64,000 nt of DNA from Vibrio maritimus (lineage in GTDB: Bacteria > Pseudomonadota > Gammaproteobacteria > Enterobacterales > Vibrionaceae): assembly GCF_021441885.1 (NCBI RefSeq), contig NZ_CP090438.1, positions 2,914,001 through 2,978,000 of the forward strand, in the 5' to 3' direction. Positions 47,268 through 55,926 of this stretch are shown here, one piece after another. Numbering within the stretch: position 1 is the first letter of the stretch; every line of letters starts with the position of its first letter. The notes under the pieces are model-generated. The model searched no databases. It was not told where the DNA came from and saw only the letters and a program-made list of their open reading frames with translations. A program made the position numbers and the translations under genes.

Positions 47268-48251
47268 CTAACCTTCCAGCGCCGACAGCACCTTACTATT
47301 CGCCGCTTTCCACTGAGCACTTTTCTTAAGCTCTTCTAGGTCAAAGTTTTTCTTTCTAAGCATGCGGCTCGCCTGCTTCACTTTGGTAATTGGCAGGTTA
47401 TCCAGCACCTCAATCGTCGAGTTTCGGTTATTACACATCAAGAGCGTATCGCAGCCCGCATCGAGTGCCTGTTGGGCACGAGCTGCTGGGCCACCCATAA
47501 TCGCAGCACCTTCCATTGATAGATCATCAGAGAACACTATGCCATTAAAGCCAAGTTGTTTGCGCAGCACGTCTTTTAGCCAATAGCTTGAGCCACTCGC
47601 TGGCTTGTCATCATAGTGAGGGAAAACCACGTGTGCCGGCATCATGGCATCGAGTACTCCAGCTTTGATATGAGCTTGGAAGATGCGCATATCGTCTTCA
47701 AAAATAGAGTCTCGATTATCTACTGGCGTCTCAAGGTGCGAGTCCGCGGTTACACCGCCGTGCCCCGGAAAGTGCTTACCGGTTGTCGCCATGCCCGCCG
47801 ATTTCATGCCTGCCATAAAGGCGGTGGTGTACTGCACAATAGTCTGGAAGTTGTCACCAAAAGCGCGATTACCAATCGCTTTGCTTTGCTCACCTTGGTC
47901 AAGCACCGGCGCGAAGCTCAAATCGATATCATGGGCAATCAGCTCGGCAGCCATCAACCAACCTGCTTGATGAGCCAACGCCTCGTCTTTAAGCTTGGCG
48001 TAACGAGCGGCAGGAGGAAGCAAAGTAAAACCATCACGAAAGCGCTGTACGCGCCCGCCCTCTTGATCAACACCAATCACTATGGGTTTCTTTGCCGCTT
48101 GACGGATTTGTCGATTGAGTTCAATCAGTTGCTCGGAGTCGTGGTAGTTTCTAGCAAATAGAATTAAACCACCTACGGTTGGGTGCTCCAAAATTTCGCG
48201 ATCTTCAGCAGTCAGCTCGTAGCCTGCCACATCAATCCATAGCGGTCCCAT
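47268..48251 (-). CDS. nagZ: Beta-N-acetylhexosaminidase NagZ
   Basis: Cytosolic GH3 enzyme that removes GlcNAc from anhydromuropeptides during peptidoglycan recycling; its products influence AmpC-type beta-lactamase induction in other bacteria. 327 aa. Starts MGPLWIDVAGYEL; GVDQEGGRVQRFRDG (about 60), KHFPGHGG with the His of the catalytic dyad (about 162), and FSDDLSMEGA with the nucleophilic Asp (about 242). Divergent from anmK with a 99-bp gap; the pair plus murQ make a recycling cluster. Confidence 0.97.
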   Translation of the reverse strand: MGPLWIDVAGYELTAEDREILEHPTVGGLILFARNYHDSEQLIELNRQIRQAAKKPIVIGVDQEGGRVQRFRDGFTLLPPAARYAKLKDEALAHQAGWLMAAELIAHDIDLSFAPVLDQGEQSKAIGNRAFGDNFQTIVQYTTAFMAGMKSAGMATTGKHFPGHGGVTADSHLETPVDNRDSIFEDDMRIFQAHIKAGVLDAMMPAHVVFPHYDDKPASGSSYWLKDVLRKQLGFNGIVFSDDLSMEGAAIMGGPAARAQQALDAGCDTLLMCNNRNSTIEVLDNLPITKVKQASRMLRKKNFDLEELKKSAQWKAANSKVLSALEG

Positions 48252-48350
48252 AATTGCTCCTCTGCAAAATTATTATCAAATGGGCATCCCCAGAGGTTAT
48301 TCCTATTGTTTTTGATTTACAATAAAGCTGAGTAAAAACGGAGTAAGTTT

Positions 48351-49472
48351 ATGATGTCAAAGGAAGCGCTGTATATTGGTATCATGTCGGGCACGAGTCT
48401 GGACGGTGTCGACACTGCGATTGTTGCCGTTAAGGATAAACAAATTCGCTTGCTAGATAGTGATTTTCTAAGTTATCCCGACCCACTCAAACGTGATGTT
48501 TTGGCTATATGCCAAGGGCAAGCCACCAGCCTAAAATCGATAGGTGAGCTCGACCATAAGCTGGGAAAACTCTACGCTAATGCCGTTGAGTCTTTGCTGG
48601 CAAAGTCGAGCTATAACGCTTCTGACATCACAGCGATTGGCAACCATGGTCAAACCGTCTTTCATCAGCCTGACGGCGACATCCCGTTTACGACTCAACT
48701 AGGCGACAATAACCTTCTTGCTGCGCTCACAGGCATTGATACCATCGGTGACTTCAGACGCAAAGACATGGCTCTAGGCGGTCAAGGTGCACCCTTAGTA
48801 CCTGCATTTCATCGTTACCTGTTCGGCGACAGCGAATCGACGCAAGTTATTCTCAATATCGGCGGCATTGCCAACGTGTCTGTGCTTCAGCCTAATGGCG
48901 AGGTGATCGGGTTTGATACCGGTCCCGGCAATGTGCTTTTGGATCACTGGTGTACTCAAGCTTTTGGGCAAGCTTTTGATAAGGATGCTCAACTCGCTAA
49001 TCAGGGTATGGTTCACCATGAACTATTAGCCCAGATGCTTACGGACCCTTACCTAACGCGAAGCGCACCCAAGAGCACTGGGCGCGAGTACTATCATGGG
49101 CAATGGCTCGATACTCAGCGCGCTGCCATCAATACGGACATGAGCGATCATGACCTACTGCGCACCCTAACTGAATTTACTGCCATGACTGTCGCGGATG
49201 CCATCAAGCCCTACGGCATTGGTGTCAGTCCCAAACTGCTGGTCTGCGGTGGGGGCGCTAACAACCCGATTATCATGAACCGCCTTAGCGAACTGCTGAA
49301 AAACTGGCACGTAGACTCCACCGATAGCGAAGCAATCAGCGGTGACTATATGGAATCGATGGCATTTGCTTGGCTGGCACACTGTTTCGTTAATAAAATT
49401 CCAAGTAACCTGCCTTCGGTCACTGGCGCAAGCAAAGCCGTACCGCTGGGCGTGTTCTACCCCGCTAACTAG
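48351..49472 (+). CDS. anmK: Anhydro-N-acetylmuramic acid kinase
   Basis: Phosphorylates anhydro-MurNAc to MurNAc-6-phosphate. 373 aa, ASKHA fold: GIMSGTSLDGVDTAIV (about 9-24), GNHGQTVFH, NIGGIANVSVL and FDTGPGNVLLD. GGAG 8 nt before the ATG. Eight bp separate it from murQ, the next enzyme of the pathway. Confidence 0.97.
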   Translation: MMSKEALYIGIMSGTSLDGVDTAIVAVKDKQIRLLDSDFLSYPDPLKRDVLAICQGQATSLKSIGELDHKLGKLYANAVESLLAKSSYNASDITAIGNHGQTVFHQPDGDIPFTTQLGDNNLLAALTGIDTIGDFRRKDMALGGQGAPLVPAFHRYLFGDSESTQVILNIGGIANVSVLQPNGEVIGFDTGPGNVLLDHWCTQAFGQAFDKDAQLANQGMVHHELLAQMLTDPYLTRSAPKSTGREYYHGQWLDTQRAAINTDMSDHDLLRTLTEFTAMTVADAIKPYGIGVSPKLLVCGGGANNPIIMNRLSELLKNWHVDSTDSEAISGDYMESMAFAWLAHCFVNKIPSNLPSVTGASKAVPLGVFYPAN

Positions 49473-49480
49473 GACCCATT

Positions 49481-50410
49481 ATGACAAACGACGCTTTACT
49501 TAATGCGCTCTCCCAGCTTGTGTCTGAAGGACGCAACCCAGAAACCATGGACATCGATTTGCTATCGTCTGAGCAGATATTGGTACGCATGAATCAGCAA
49601 GACAGCCTCGTTCCTTTGGCGGTTGAAAAGGTCATCCCAGACATTGCCAAGGCGGTTGATGCCATTACTGATGCTTTCAAACAGGGTGGGCGCCTTCTCT
49701 ATGTCGGAGCAGGTACCAGTGGTCGACTTGGCGTACTGGATGCTTCTGAGTGTCCACCTACCTTTGGCACTGATCCTGACATGGTGGTGGGAATTATTGC
49801 CGGTGGCAAAGATGCGATGTTTAAGGCGAAAGAAGGGGCGGAAGACGATCCTGTACTCGGCGCTCAAGATCTCAAAGATATCGCCCTCTCGGATAAAGAT
49901 GTCGTTGTAGGTATCGCTGCAAGTGGTCGAACGCCTTATGTTATCGGAGCCTTGGAATACACCAACGAGGTGGGCGCGACGTCCGTCGCACTATCTTGTA
50001 ATCCAGCCTCTGACATAGCCAACATTGCAAACATTGCGATTAGCCCAGTCGTGGGCCCTGAAGCACTCACAGGTTCCACTCGCCTAAAGTCAGGGACAGC
50101 ACAAAAACTGGTACTGAACATGCTCACGACTGCGAGCATGATTCGATTAGGAAAAAGCTACCAAAACTTAATGGTGGACGTAAAAGCCACCAACGCAAAG
50201 TTAGTAGCCCGAGCGACACGAATCGTCATGCAAGCCACAGAATGCCATAAAGAGGCGGCCTCTAAAGCACTCAAAGAAACGAACTATGACGTGAAGTTAG
50301 CCATTTTGATGATTCTTACCGGCTTAGAGAAAGCAGCTGCCGAAAAGCAGCTTATGCAGCAAGAAGGCTTTCTGCGTCGAGCTGTGGATGGCGATAACAG
50401 CAGCCAATAA
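49481..50410 (+). CDS. murQ: N-acetylmuramic acid 6-phosphate etherase
   Basis: Splits D-lactate from MurNAc-6-P to give GlcNAc-6-P. 309 aa with an SIS domain; LLYVGAGTSGRLGVLDASECPPT, GIAASGRTPYVIGAL and GSTRLKSGTAQKLVLNML are the sugar-phosphate and catalytic segments. Co-transcribed with anmK. Confidence 0.97.
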   Translation: MTNDALLNALSQLVSEGRNPETMDIDLLSSEQILVRMNQQDSLVPLAVEKVIPDIAKAVDAITDAFKQGGRLLYVGAGTSGRLGVLDASECPPTFGTDPDMVVGIIAGGKDAMFKAKEGAEDDPVLGAQDLKDIALSDKDVVVGIAASGRTPYVIGALEYTNEVGATSVALSCNPASDIANIANIAISPVVGPEALTGSTRLKSGTAQKLVLNMLTTASMIRLGKSYQNLMVDVKATNAKLVARATRIVMQATECHKEAASKALKETNYDVKLAILMILTGLEKAAAEKQLMQQEGFLRRAVDGDNSSQ

Positions 50411-50446
50411 CTCGCGCTTTAGTCCGATTGACCGATTAGTAAACGC

Positions 50447-50477
50447 AAAAGGGTTAGCATGTCGCTAACCCTTTTAT
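50447..50477. terminator. Bidirectional terminator between murQ and a lipoprotein gene
   Basis: Stem AAAAGGGTTAGC / GCTAACCCTTTT, loop ATGTC. Confidence 0.9.
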
Positions 50478-50505
50478 TGTTCATTGCTCTAATGAAGCTG
50501 CGATA

Positions 50506-50859
50506 TTAAAAACCGCTTTGCTGAGAATAGTCAGTCCAGCCGCGCTGCCACTCCATTCGAAAACGTTGAGCTTCCGGTAAACCTTCACACGCACCGGTAT
50601 AATATTGCCCAGACAAACCAATCTGATACGCAAAATCTGCATCGCAGAACTCAATAAGGCCGCGCTGATAACCCGCGTCATACTCTGAATGCACAGCTTC
50701 ACCAAGCTTATTTAAATCGGAATAGCTTCGCGATAGCTGACCTCTAACGCCATCTTGATAACCGATCTGATCCCAGCTTCCCTCTTTAGCAAGATCGTCC
50801 ACACCCTTAGCACAACCAAATGCTAGTAAGCTGGTCGCAACGATGATTAGCGCTCTCAT
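50506..50859 (-). CDS. DUF2799 family lipoprotein
   Basis: 117 aa. Signal with lipobox LLAFGC (Cys16). The mature part is rich in G-Y/W-x-x-G motifs (IGYQDGVRGQ, YDAGYQRGL, YQIGLSGQYY, WQRGWTDY), which is the DUF2799 pattern. Likely an outer-membrane lipoprotein; function unknown. Convergent with murQ. Confidence 0.85.
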   Translation of the reverse strand: MRALIIVATSLLAFGCAKGVDDLAKEGSWDQIGYQDGVRGQLSRSYSDLNKLGEAVHSEYDAGYQRGLIEFCDADFAYQIGLSGQYYTGACEGLPEAQRFRMEWQRGWTDYSQQSGF

Positions 50860-50964
50860 GATTTCCCTTTATGGTCGAAAAATGTCTTGCGACAACAATG
50901 CCAGTTCTGAAGCCGTTTTACCACTCTTGCTCAGTGAAAGTGACCCGCTTCACGCTTTTATTCT

Positions 50965-51053
50965 GCCACTCACCGCCTAAATCCGACCGCTTAGCCAACG
51001 ACAAAACCACTTAACCTAGCTATTGACCACTTAATCATCTATTCCGCCACTAA
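50965..51053 (+). promoter_or_regulatory. Array of five BtsR-type direct repeats upstream of the CstA-family gene
   Basis: 8-bp repeats at 50965 (GCCACTCA), 50986 (ACCGCTTA), 51006 (ACCACTTA), 51026 (ACCACTTA) and 51046 (GCCACTAA), spaced 21, 20, 20 and 20 bp. They match the reported BtsR motif ACC(G/A)CT(C/T)A in direct orientation on one face of the helix. A -10 TATAAT lies at 51089-51094 with no good -35, fitting an activator-dependent promoter. Confidence 0.75.
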
Positions 51054-51088
51054 CCGAATAAGGCGATGTCGTGCTAATTCATCATTTT

Positions 51089-51094
51089 TATAAT
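51089..51094 (+). promoter_or_regulatory. -10 element of the CstA-family transporter gene
   Basis: TATAAT; the expected -35 position (about 51066-51071) reads TGTCGT, a poor match. The last BtsR repeat ends 36 bp upstream of the -10. Confidence 0.55.
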
Positions 51095-51137
51095 GGTTAC
51101 CAGAAATTAATGTCATCACAAACTAGGGATAACAGTT

Positions 51138-52622
51138 ATGTTGTGGTTTTTAACTTGTGTTGCAGCCTTGATCGGCGGCTACTTTATCTACGGGGCTTTC
51201 ATTGAGAAGGTCTTTGGTATTAACGAAAAACGTCAAACACCAGCTCATACCAAAGCAGATGGCGTTGACTACGTTCCAATGTCGACCAAGAAAGTTTACT
51301 TGGTTCAGCTACTCAACATTGCGGGTGTAGGTCCTATCTTCGGTCCTATTATGGGTGCACTGTACGGTCCTGCAGCGATGCTTTGGATTGTTGTTGGTTG
51401 TATCTTCGCAGGTGCAGTTCACGATTACTTCTCTGGTATGTTATCAGTGCGTAATGGTGGTGCATCAGTACCAACGATCACCGGTCGTTACTTAGGCAAT
51501 GGCGCCAAACACTTTATGAACATTTTTGCCATCGTCCTATTGCTACTGGTTGGTGTGGTATTCGTTTCAGCACCAGCTGGCATGATTACAAACCTTGTTA
51601 ACGACCAAATGGACATGTCGATGAGCATGACCACTATGGTAGTTATCATCTTCGCTTACTACATCATCGCAACGATTGTTCCAGTTGATAAGATCATTGG
51701 TCGCTTCTACCCACTGTTCGGCGCGCTACTTATCTTTATGTCTGTTGGTCTAATCACCGCAGTTGCACTGTCAAGCGAGCACCAAATCATGGGTGGTTTT
51801 GAAATCAGCGACATGTTCACCAACATGAACCCGAATGACCTACCGCTATGGCCTGCACTATTTATCACCATCGCTTGTGGCGCTATCTCAGGCTTCCACG
51901 CAACTCAGTCTCCTCTGATGGCTCGTTGTATGGAAAATGAAAAGAATGGTCGCTTCGTATTCTACGGTGCGATGATTGGTGAAGGTGTTATCGCACTTAT
52001 CTGGTGTGCACTAGCGCTCTCTTTCTTCGGCTCTATCGACTCTCTAGCAGAAGCAGTGAAGAACGGCGGTCCTGGTAACGTAGTTTACAGCGCTTCATTT
52101 GGTCTACTGGGTGTCTTTGGTGGTGTGCTTGCGTTCCTAGGTGTGGTTATCCTACCGATTACTTCTGGTGACACAGCGTTCCGTTCAAGCCGTCTTATCC
52201 TTGCTGAATACTTCAACATGGAGCAGAAGACACTACGCAACCGTCTAATGATGGCTATCCCACTGTTCGTTATCGGTGGCATCCTGACTCAGGTTGACTT
52301 CGGTGTTATCTGGCGTTACTTCGGCTTCGCTAACCAAACCACGGCAGTAATGATGCTTTGGACTGCGTCGGCTTACCTACTACGTCACAACAAGCTTCAC
52401 TGGGTAACAACGGTACCTGCAGTGTTCATGACAACGGTAGTGATTACCTTCATCCTGAACAACGCTACGCTAGGCTTCGGTCTACCGATGCAGCTATCAA
52501 CAATCCTTGGTATCGTATCTTCACTTTCTATCGCGGGTTACGTGATTAAGAAATCAAAAGGCAAAGGTGAGACTGACCTAGCCGATGAAGAGAAACCAAC
52601 AGGTAAAACAGAGACAGCGTAA
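51138..52622 (+). CDS. CstA-family pyruvate/carbon-starvation transporter
   Basis: Polytopic inner-membrane transporter, 494 aa, shorter than E. coli CstA and BtsT (about 700 aa). Many hydrophobic segments begin at the N-terminus (MLWFLTCVAALIGGYFIYGAFIE); CstA motifs include NIAGVGPIFGPIMGALYGPAA, AGAVHDYFSGMLSVRNGG, GFHATQSPLMARC and VVILPITSGDTAFRSSRL. In Vibrio, homologues of this gene (VC0687; BtsU in V. campbellii) import pyruvate under BtsSR control, which fits the repeats upstream and btsSR 4 kb away. The C-terminal tail is short and charged. Confidence 0.9.
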   Translation: MLWFLTCVAALIGGYFIYGAFIEKVFGINEKRQTPAHTKADGVDYVPMSTKKVYLVQLLNIAGVGPIFGPIMGALYGPAAMLWIVVGCIFAGAVHDYFSGMLSVRNGGASVPTITGRYLGNGAKHFMNIFAIVLLLLVGVVFVSAPAGMITNLVNDQMDMSMSMTTMVVIIFAYYIIATIVPVDKIIGRFYPLFGALLIFMSVGLITAVALSSEHQIMGGFEISDMFTNMNPNDLPLWPALFITIACGAISGFHATQSPLMARCMENEKNGRFVFYGAMIGEGVIALIWCALALSFFGSIDSLAEAVKNGGPGNVVYSASFGLLGVFGGVLAFLGVVILPITSGDTAFRSSRLILAEYFNMEQKTLRNRLMMAIPLFVIGGILTQVDFGVIWRYFGFANQTTAVMMLWTASAYLLRHNKLHWVTTVPAVFMTTVVITFILNNATLGFGLPMQLSTILGIVSSLSIAGYVIKKSKGKGETDLADEEKPTGKTETA

Positions 52623-52651
52623 GTTATCCCTATTGCGCTAACGCTCTAACG

Positions 52652-52686
52652 AAAAGCCCCTTAACATCACGTTAAGGGGCTTTTTA
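52652..52686. terminator. Terminator after the CstA-family gene
   Basis: Stem AAAAGCCCCTTAAC / GTTAAGGGGCTTTT, loop ATCAC, T-tract; the A-tract allows use by the convergent acetyltransferase gene. Confidence 0.9.
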
Positions 52687-52712
52687 TTATCAGCGCCAGT
52701 TTGCCGCTCAGC

Positions 52713-53552
52713 TTAAATGGTCTTGTTGAACAGCCGCTTCAGAATCGCAGCCTGTTGAGGCGCCCCCACTTCGATGCCCAGTTCTCGCGCTATCACAGCA
52801 AAGTATTCATGCTCTTCGAGCTCAATTACCGACACCTCCTTTTCACCAACTCTGCATCTCAATACCCGATCGAGCAAAGTCACGCTGCCTTTTTGAGTCG
52901 CTAGAGCTGCGGTAAGAGATTGAGTAAAAACGGTATTCGCACTTGTGGATGTGTAGTGGTTGGCATACTCGATATCTCCCCGCCCAGTAAATGCCATATC
53001 GAGGCTATAAAGATCCATCCACCCATCTTCATTACGTCTTTGCAGCAGGTAGCCATAGTCTTCAACTTCTACGAATCGAAACAGCTGAAAATCGGCGTGC
53101 TGCTCTACATCAACAACAAGTTTTATTGGCGCTCTGGGGGTGTGGGAGCCAAAACCGACATCCACTATCCAGCGTTCTTCATCTATGGTGACCAGCGTCA
53201 CTTGATGACTTCGGCCTGAAGGCGTATCACCAAGGTGTACTCGAGCAAGCTTAGGATCAGCTTGAAAGCCCAGATAAGTAAGAATATCGAGAAATAGCCC
53301 ATTAACCTCAAAGCAATAGCCGCCTCGTGGATGGCTCACCAGTTTTTCAAAACGAGCTTCTTGCTTGAGGCTAATAGCACCGCCAGCAAACACATCGAAG
53401 TTTTCAAACGGAATAGCTTGATGCTGCGCCTTTTGCAGTAAAGCCAGACACACAGAATCTGCCACAAACTCGGTGGTCACCTTTCCATTATCAACACCAG
53501 GCAGCGCCAAGCTGATTTTATCTAAGTACTGTTTCAACTGAAGTGGTGACAT
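52713..53552 (-). CDS. Arylamine N-acetyltransferase family protein
   Basis: Transfers acetyl groups from acetyl-CoA to arylamines, hydroxylamines or hydrazines. 279 aa, the normal length. The catalytic triad is visible: Cys in HPRGGYCFEVN (about 79), His in GRSHQVTLV (about 116) and Asp in IVDVGFGSHTP (about 131). Transcribed alone; physiological substrate unknown. Confidence 0.9.
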   Translation of the reverse strand: MSPLQLKQYLDKISLALPGVDNGKVTTEFVADSVCLALLQKAQHQAIPFENFDVFAGGAISLKQEARFEKLVSHPRGGYCFEVNGLFLDILTYLGFQADPKLARVHLGDTPSGRSHQVTLVTIDEERWIVDVGFGSHTPRAPIKLVVDVEQHADFQLFRFVEVEDYGYLLQRRNEDGWMDLYSLDMAFTGRGDIEYANHYTSTSANTVFTQSLTAALATQKGSVTLLDRVLRCRVGEKEVSVIELEEHEYFAVIARELGIEVGAPQQAAILKRLFNKTI

Positions 53553-53630
53553 GCTTGTTCCTGTAATTAGCTATCTAACTTTTTAAAATGTAAGCCAGCT
53601 TAATACCTTAGGTTAACTTGAGGTCAAGAT

Positions 53631-53666
53631 AAAAAAATGCCCAAGCTGTCTACTAGCTTGGGCATT
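53631..53666 (-). terminator. Terminator of the thr operon
   Basis: Minus strand stem AATGCCCAAGCT / AGCTTGGGCATT followed by T7. Confidence 0.88.
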
Positions 53667-53685
53667 GGTATTTTCGCTATTCGAG

Positions 53686-54966
53686 TTACTGAACTCGGCG
53701 CAATACTGCTTTTAGTGCATCGAAGTCATTATCAAGGTCTTTTGATAACAGCTCCATTGCAGCGTGTTTTGCGAGTGGTCCTGGAAGCTCGATGTCTGAC
53801 TCAAGAATATCGTCCACGACCTCTTTAAACTTCGCAGGGTGAGCAGTACACAAGAATAGACCCGTTTCGCCTTCTTGAAGTTGCTCGTTCAATAGTCGGT
53901 ACGCGATAGCGCCGTGTGGCTCACATAGGTAGCCTTGCGCGTTGAGATCACGTACAGATTCCGCACTTTGCTCATCCGTCACCATGCCTTTGCCTAGCGT
54001 ATCCAGCCCCCAGCCTTTGATTTGGCATAGCTCTTCGATACGTGGCCAGTTGTTTGGCTGGCTTACGTCCATCGCGTTTGAGGTTGTCGCAACCGTTGGT
54101 TTAGGATCCCACTCACCCGTTTCTAGGTAGCGAGGCACCGTATCGTTAGCGTTGGTTGCCGCAATGAAGCGTTTGATAGGAAGACCCAGTGCTTTCGCCA
54201 ATAGACCTGCCGTTAGGTTACCAAAGTTACCACTTGGAACCGATACAACTAGGTTCTCACGCTCTTGTTTAGACATCTGAGATGCCGCTTCGAAGTAGTA
54301 ACAGATCTGCGCCATCAGACGGCTGATGTTGATTGAGTTCGCTGAGTTAAGGCCGATCTCTTCACGCAGTGCTGCATCGTCAAAGGCTTGCTTAACCAGT
54401 GCCTGACAGGCATCGAAGTCGCCATTGATTGCTACTGTGTGGATGTTCTTGCCTAGTGTGCAGAATAGTTTTTCCTGCAGCGGGCTGATCTTACCTTTTG
54501 GATAAAGGATAACAACATTAATATCTTCCATGCCGTAAAACGCGTGAGCAACCGCCGCACCCGTATCACCTGAAGTCGCAGTAAGGATGGTGATCTTGCC
54601 ACCATCAGAGACTGCCGCCAAAGACTGAGCCATAAAGCGACCACCGAAGTCTTTAAACGCCAGCGTCGGGCCATGGAAAAGCTCAAGCGCGTACACGCCA
54701 TCTTTAACTTGATTGATAGGCGCTGGGAATTGGAATGCATTGTCGACCAACTCATTGACTTTCTCAGCTGGAAGCTCATCACCGATCAGCGCAGACAAAA
54801 TCTTTGCGCTACGCGTGACAAAGTCTTCAGCCAATAGTGCGTCTACATCATCGAACTTTGACAGCTCAGATGGAAAAAATAGACCTTGGTTGCGACCTAA
54901 GCCTTGGCGAACGGCTTGGCCAAACGAGACTTGCTCGTCGTTCTCTTTGATGTTGTACAGCTTCAT
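53686..54966 (-). CDS. thrC: Threonine synthase
   Basis: PLP enzyme that makes L-threonine from O-phosphohomoserine. 426 aa, family length. PLP lysine in GPTLAFKDFGGRFM (about 107); TSGDTGAAVAHAF binds phosphate; VPSGNFGNLTAG is the cofactor loop. Its ATG overlaps the thrB stop by 4 bp. Confidence 0.97.
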   Translation of the reverse strand: MKLYNIKENDEQVSFGQAVRQGLGRNQGLFFPSELSKFDDVDALLAEDFVTRSAKILSALIGDELPAEKVNELVDNAFQFPAPINQVKDGVYALELFHGPTLAFKDFGGRFMAQSLAAVSDGGKITILTATSGDTGAAVAHAFYGMEDINVVILYPKGKISPLQEKLFCTLGKNIHTVAINGDFDACQALVKQAFDDAALREEIGLNSANSINISRLMAQICYYFEAASQMSKQERENLVVSVPSGNFGNLTAGLLAKALGLPIKRFIAATNANDTVPRYLETGEWDPKPTVATTSNAMDVSQPNNWPRIEELCQIKGWGLDTLGKGMVTDEQSAESVRDLNAQGYLCEPHGAIAYRLLNEQLQEGETGLFLCTAHPAKFKEVVDDILESDIELPGPLAKHAAMELLSKDLDNDFDALKAVLRRVQ

Positions 54967-55925
54967 AGCTTACTTCCTGTTACCTTCGAGCCTTGCTTGT
55001 CGAGGCGACAAACATGGACGAATCCTTCGTTATTTTGTACGTAATTCTCTTCTAGCCAGCGAGCCACTCTGTCCGCGACATCTTTGTCTTTGCAGATGCT
55101 AAAGAGCGTCGGGCCGCTGCCTGAAATTCCTGTTGCTAGTGCCCCCGCTGTCGCAGCGTATTCACGAGCTTTGCTAAACCCTGGTAGTAGCTTAGCGCGA
55201 TAAGGTTCGGCGATGACATCTTTGATCATCTTCGCTGCCAACTCAGGTTGATTAGAGTGGCAAGCGTGAATAAACCCAGCTAAGTGGCGACCATGAGCAA
55301 TGATATCTTGTCTGCGATATTGAGATGGTAGGATCTCACGCGCTTCTGCAGTCGACACCTTAATGCCTGGGTAAGCCATAACCCAGTACCATTCGTCGAA
55401 ACATGGTACTTCTTGGCTGATGATACCTAGCTCTTCGAGCATCAACTGCACGCCACCTAGGTAGCAAGGTGCCACATTGTCATAATGGATGCCACCAGAA
55501 ATTTGTCCTTCCATCTCACCCATTAGCGCAAGAAGCTCAGTTTCATTCAGTGGATTACCGTGGAACTGGTTCAGTGCGTCGAGCGCAGCTACGATAGAAC
55601 AGGCGCTAGAACCGAGTCCAGAACCAATCGGCATGTTCTTCTCAAGCGTCATGTAGACTGGCTTGAGTACCACACCTTTTTTGTCTAGCTCACGGGCATA
55701 AACCTTCCAGCAATCGTAAACGATGTTCTCTTTTGGATCGCTTGGCAGCTTATCAACAAAGCTGCCTTTGGTGGCAAGGTCGAATGGCTTATCGCCCAGT
55801 CTTACCTCAACACAATCGCCAAGCAGGGTACCATCAACAGGTGATACCGCCGCGCCCAACACATCAAAGCCAACGCTTACATTGCCAATCGAGGCAGGCG
55901 CATAAACGACAACGCTATCACTCAT
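54963..55925 (-). CDS. thrB: Homoserine kinase
   Basis: GHMP kinase converting homoserine to O-phosphohomoserine. 320 aa. N-terminal APASIGNVSVGFDVLG, ATP loop PIGSGLGSSACSIVAALDAL (about 98-117), and C-terminal GISGSGPTLFSI. One bp after the thrA stop. Confidence 0.97.
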   Translation of the reverse strand: MSDSVVVYAPASIGNVSVGFDVLGAAVSPVDGTLLGDCVEVRLGDKPFDLATKGSFVDKLPSDPKENIVYDCWKVYARELDKKGVVLKPVYMTLEKNMPIGSGLGSSACSIVAALDALNQFHGNPLNETELLALMGEMEGQISGGIHYDNVAPCYLGGVQLMLEELGIISQEVPCFDEWYWVMAYPGIKVSTAEAREILPSQYRRQDIIAHGRHLAGFIHACHSNQPELAAKMIKDVIAEPYRAKLLPGFSKAREYAATAGALATGISGSGPTLFSICKDKDVADRVARWLEENYVQNNEGFVHVCRLDKQGSKVTGSKL

Positions 55926-55926
55926 C

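Noticed and set aside
47616..48161. 181-codon open frame opposite nagZ
   Set aside because: Antisense shadow of a conserved enzyme gene with intact motifs.
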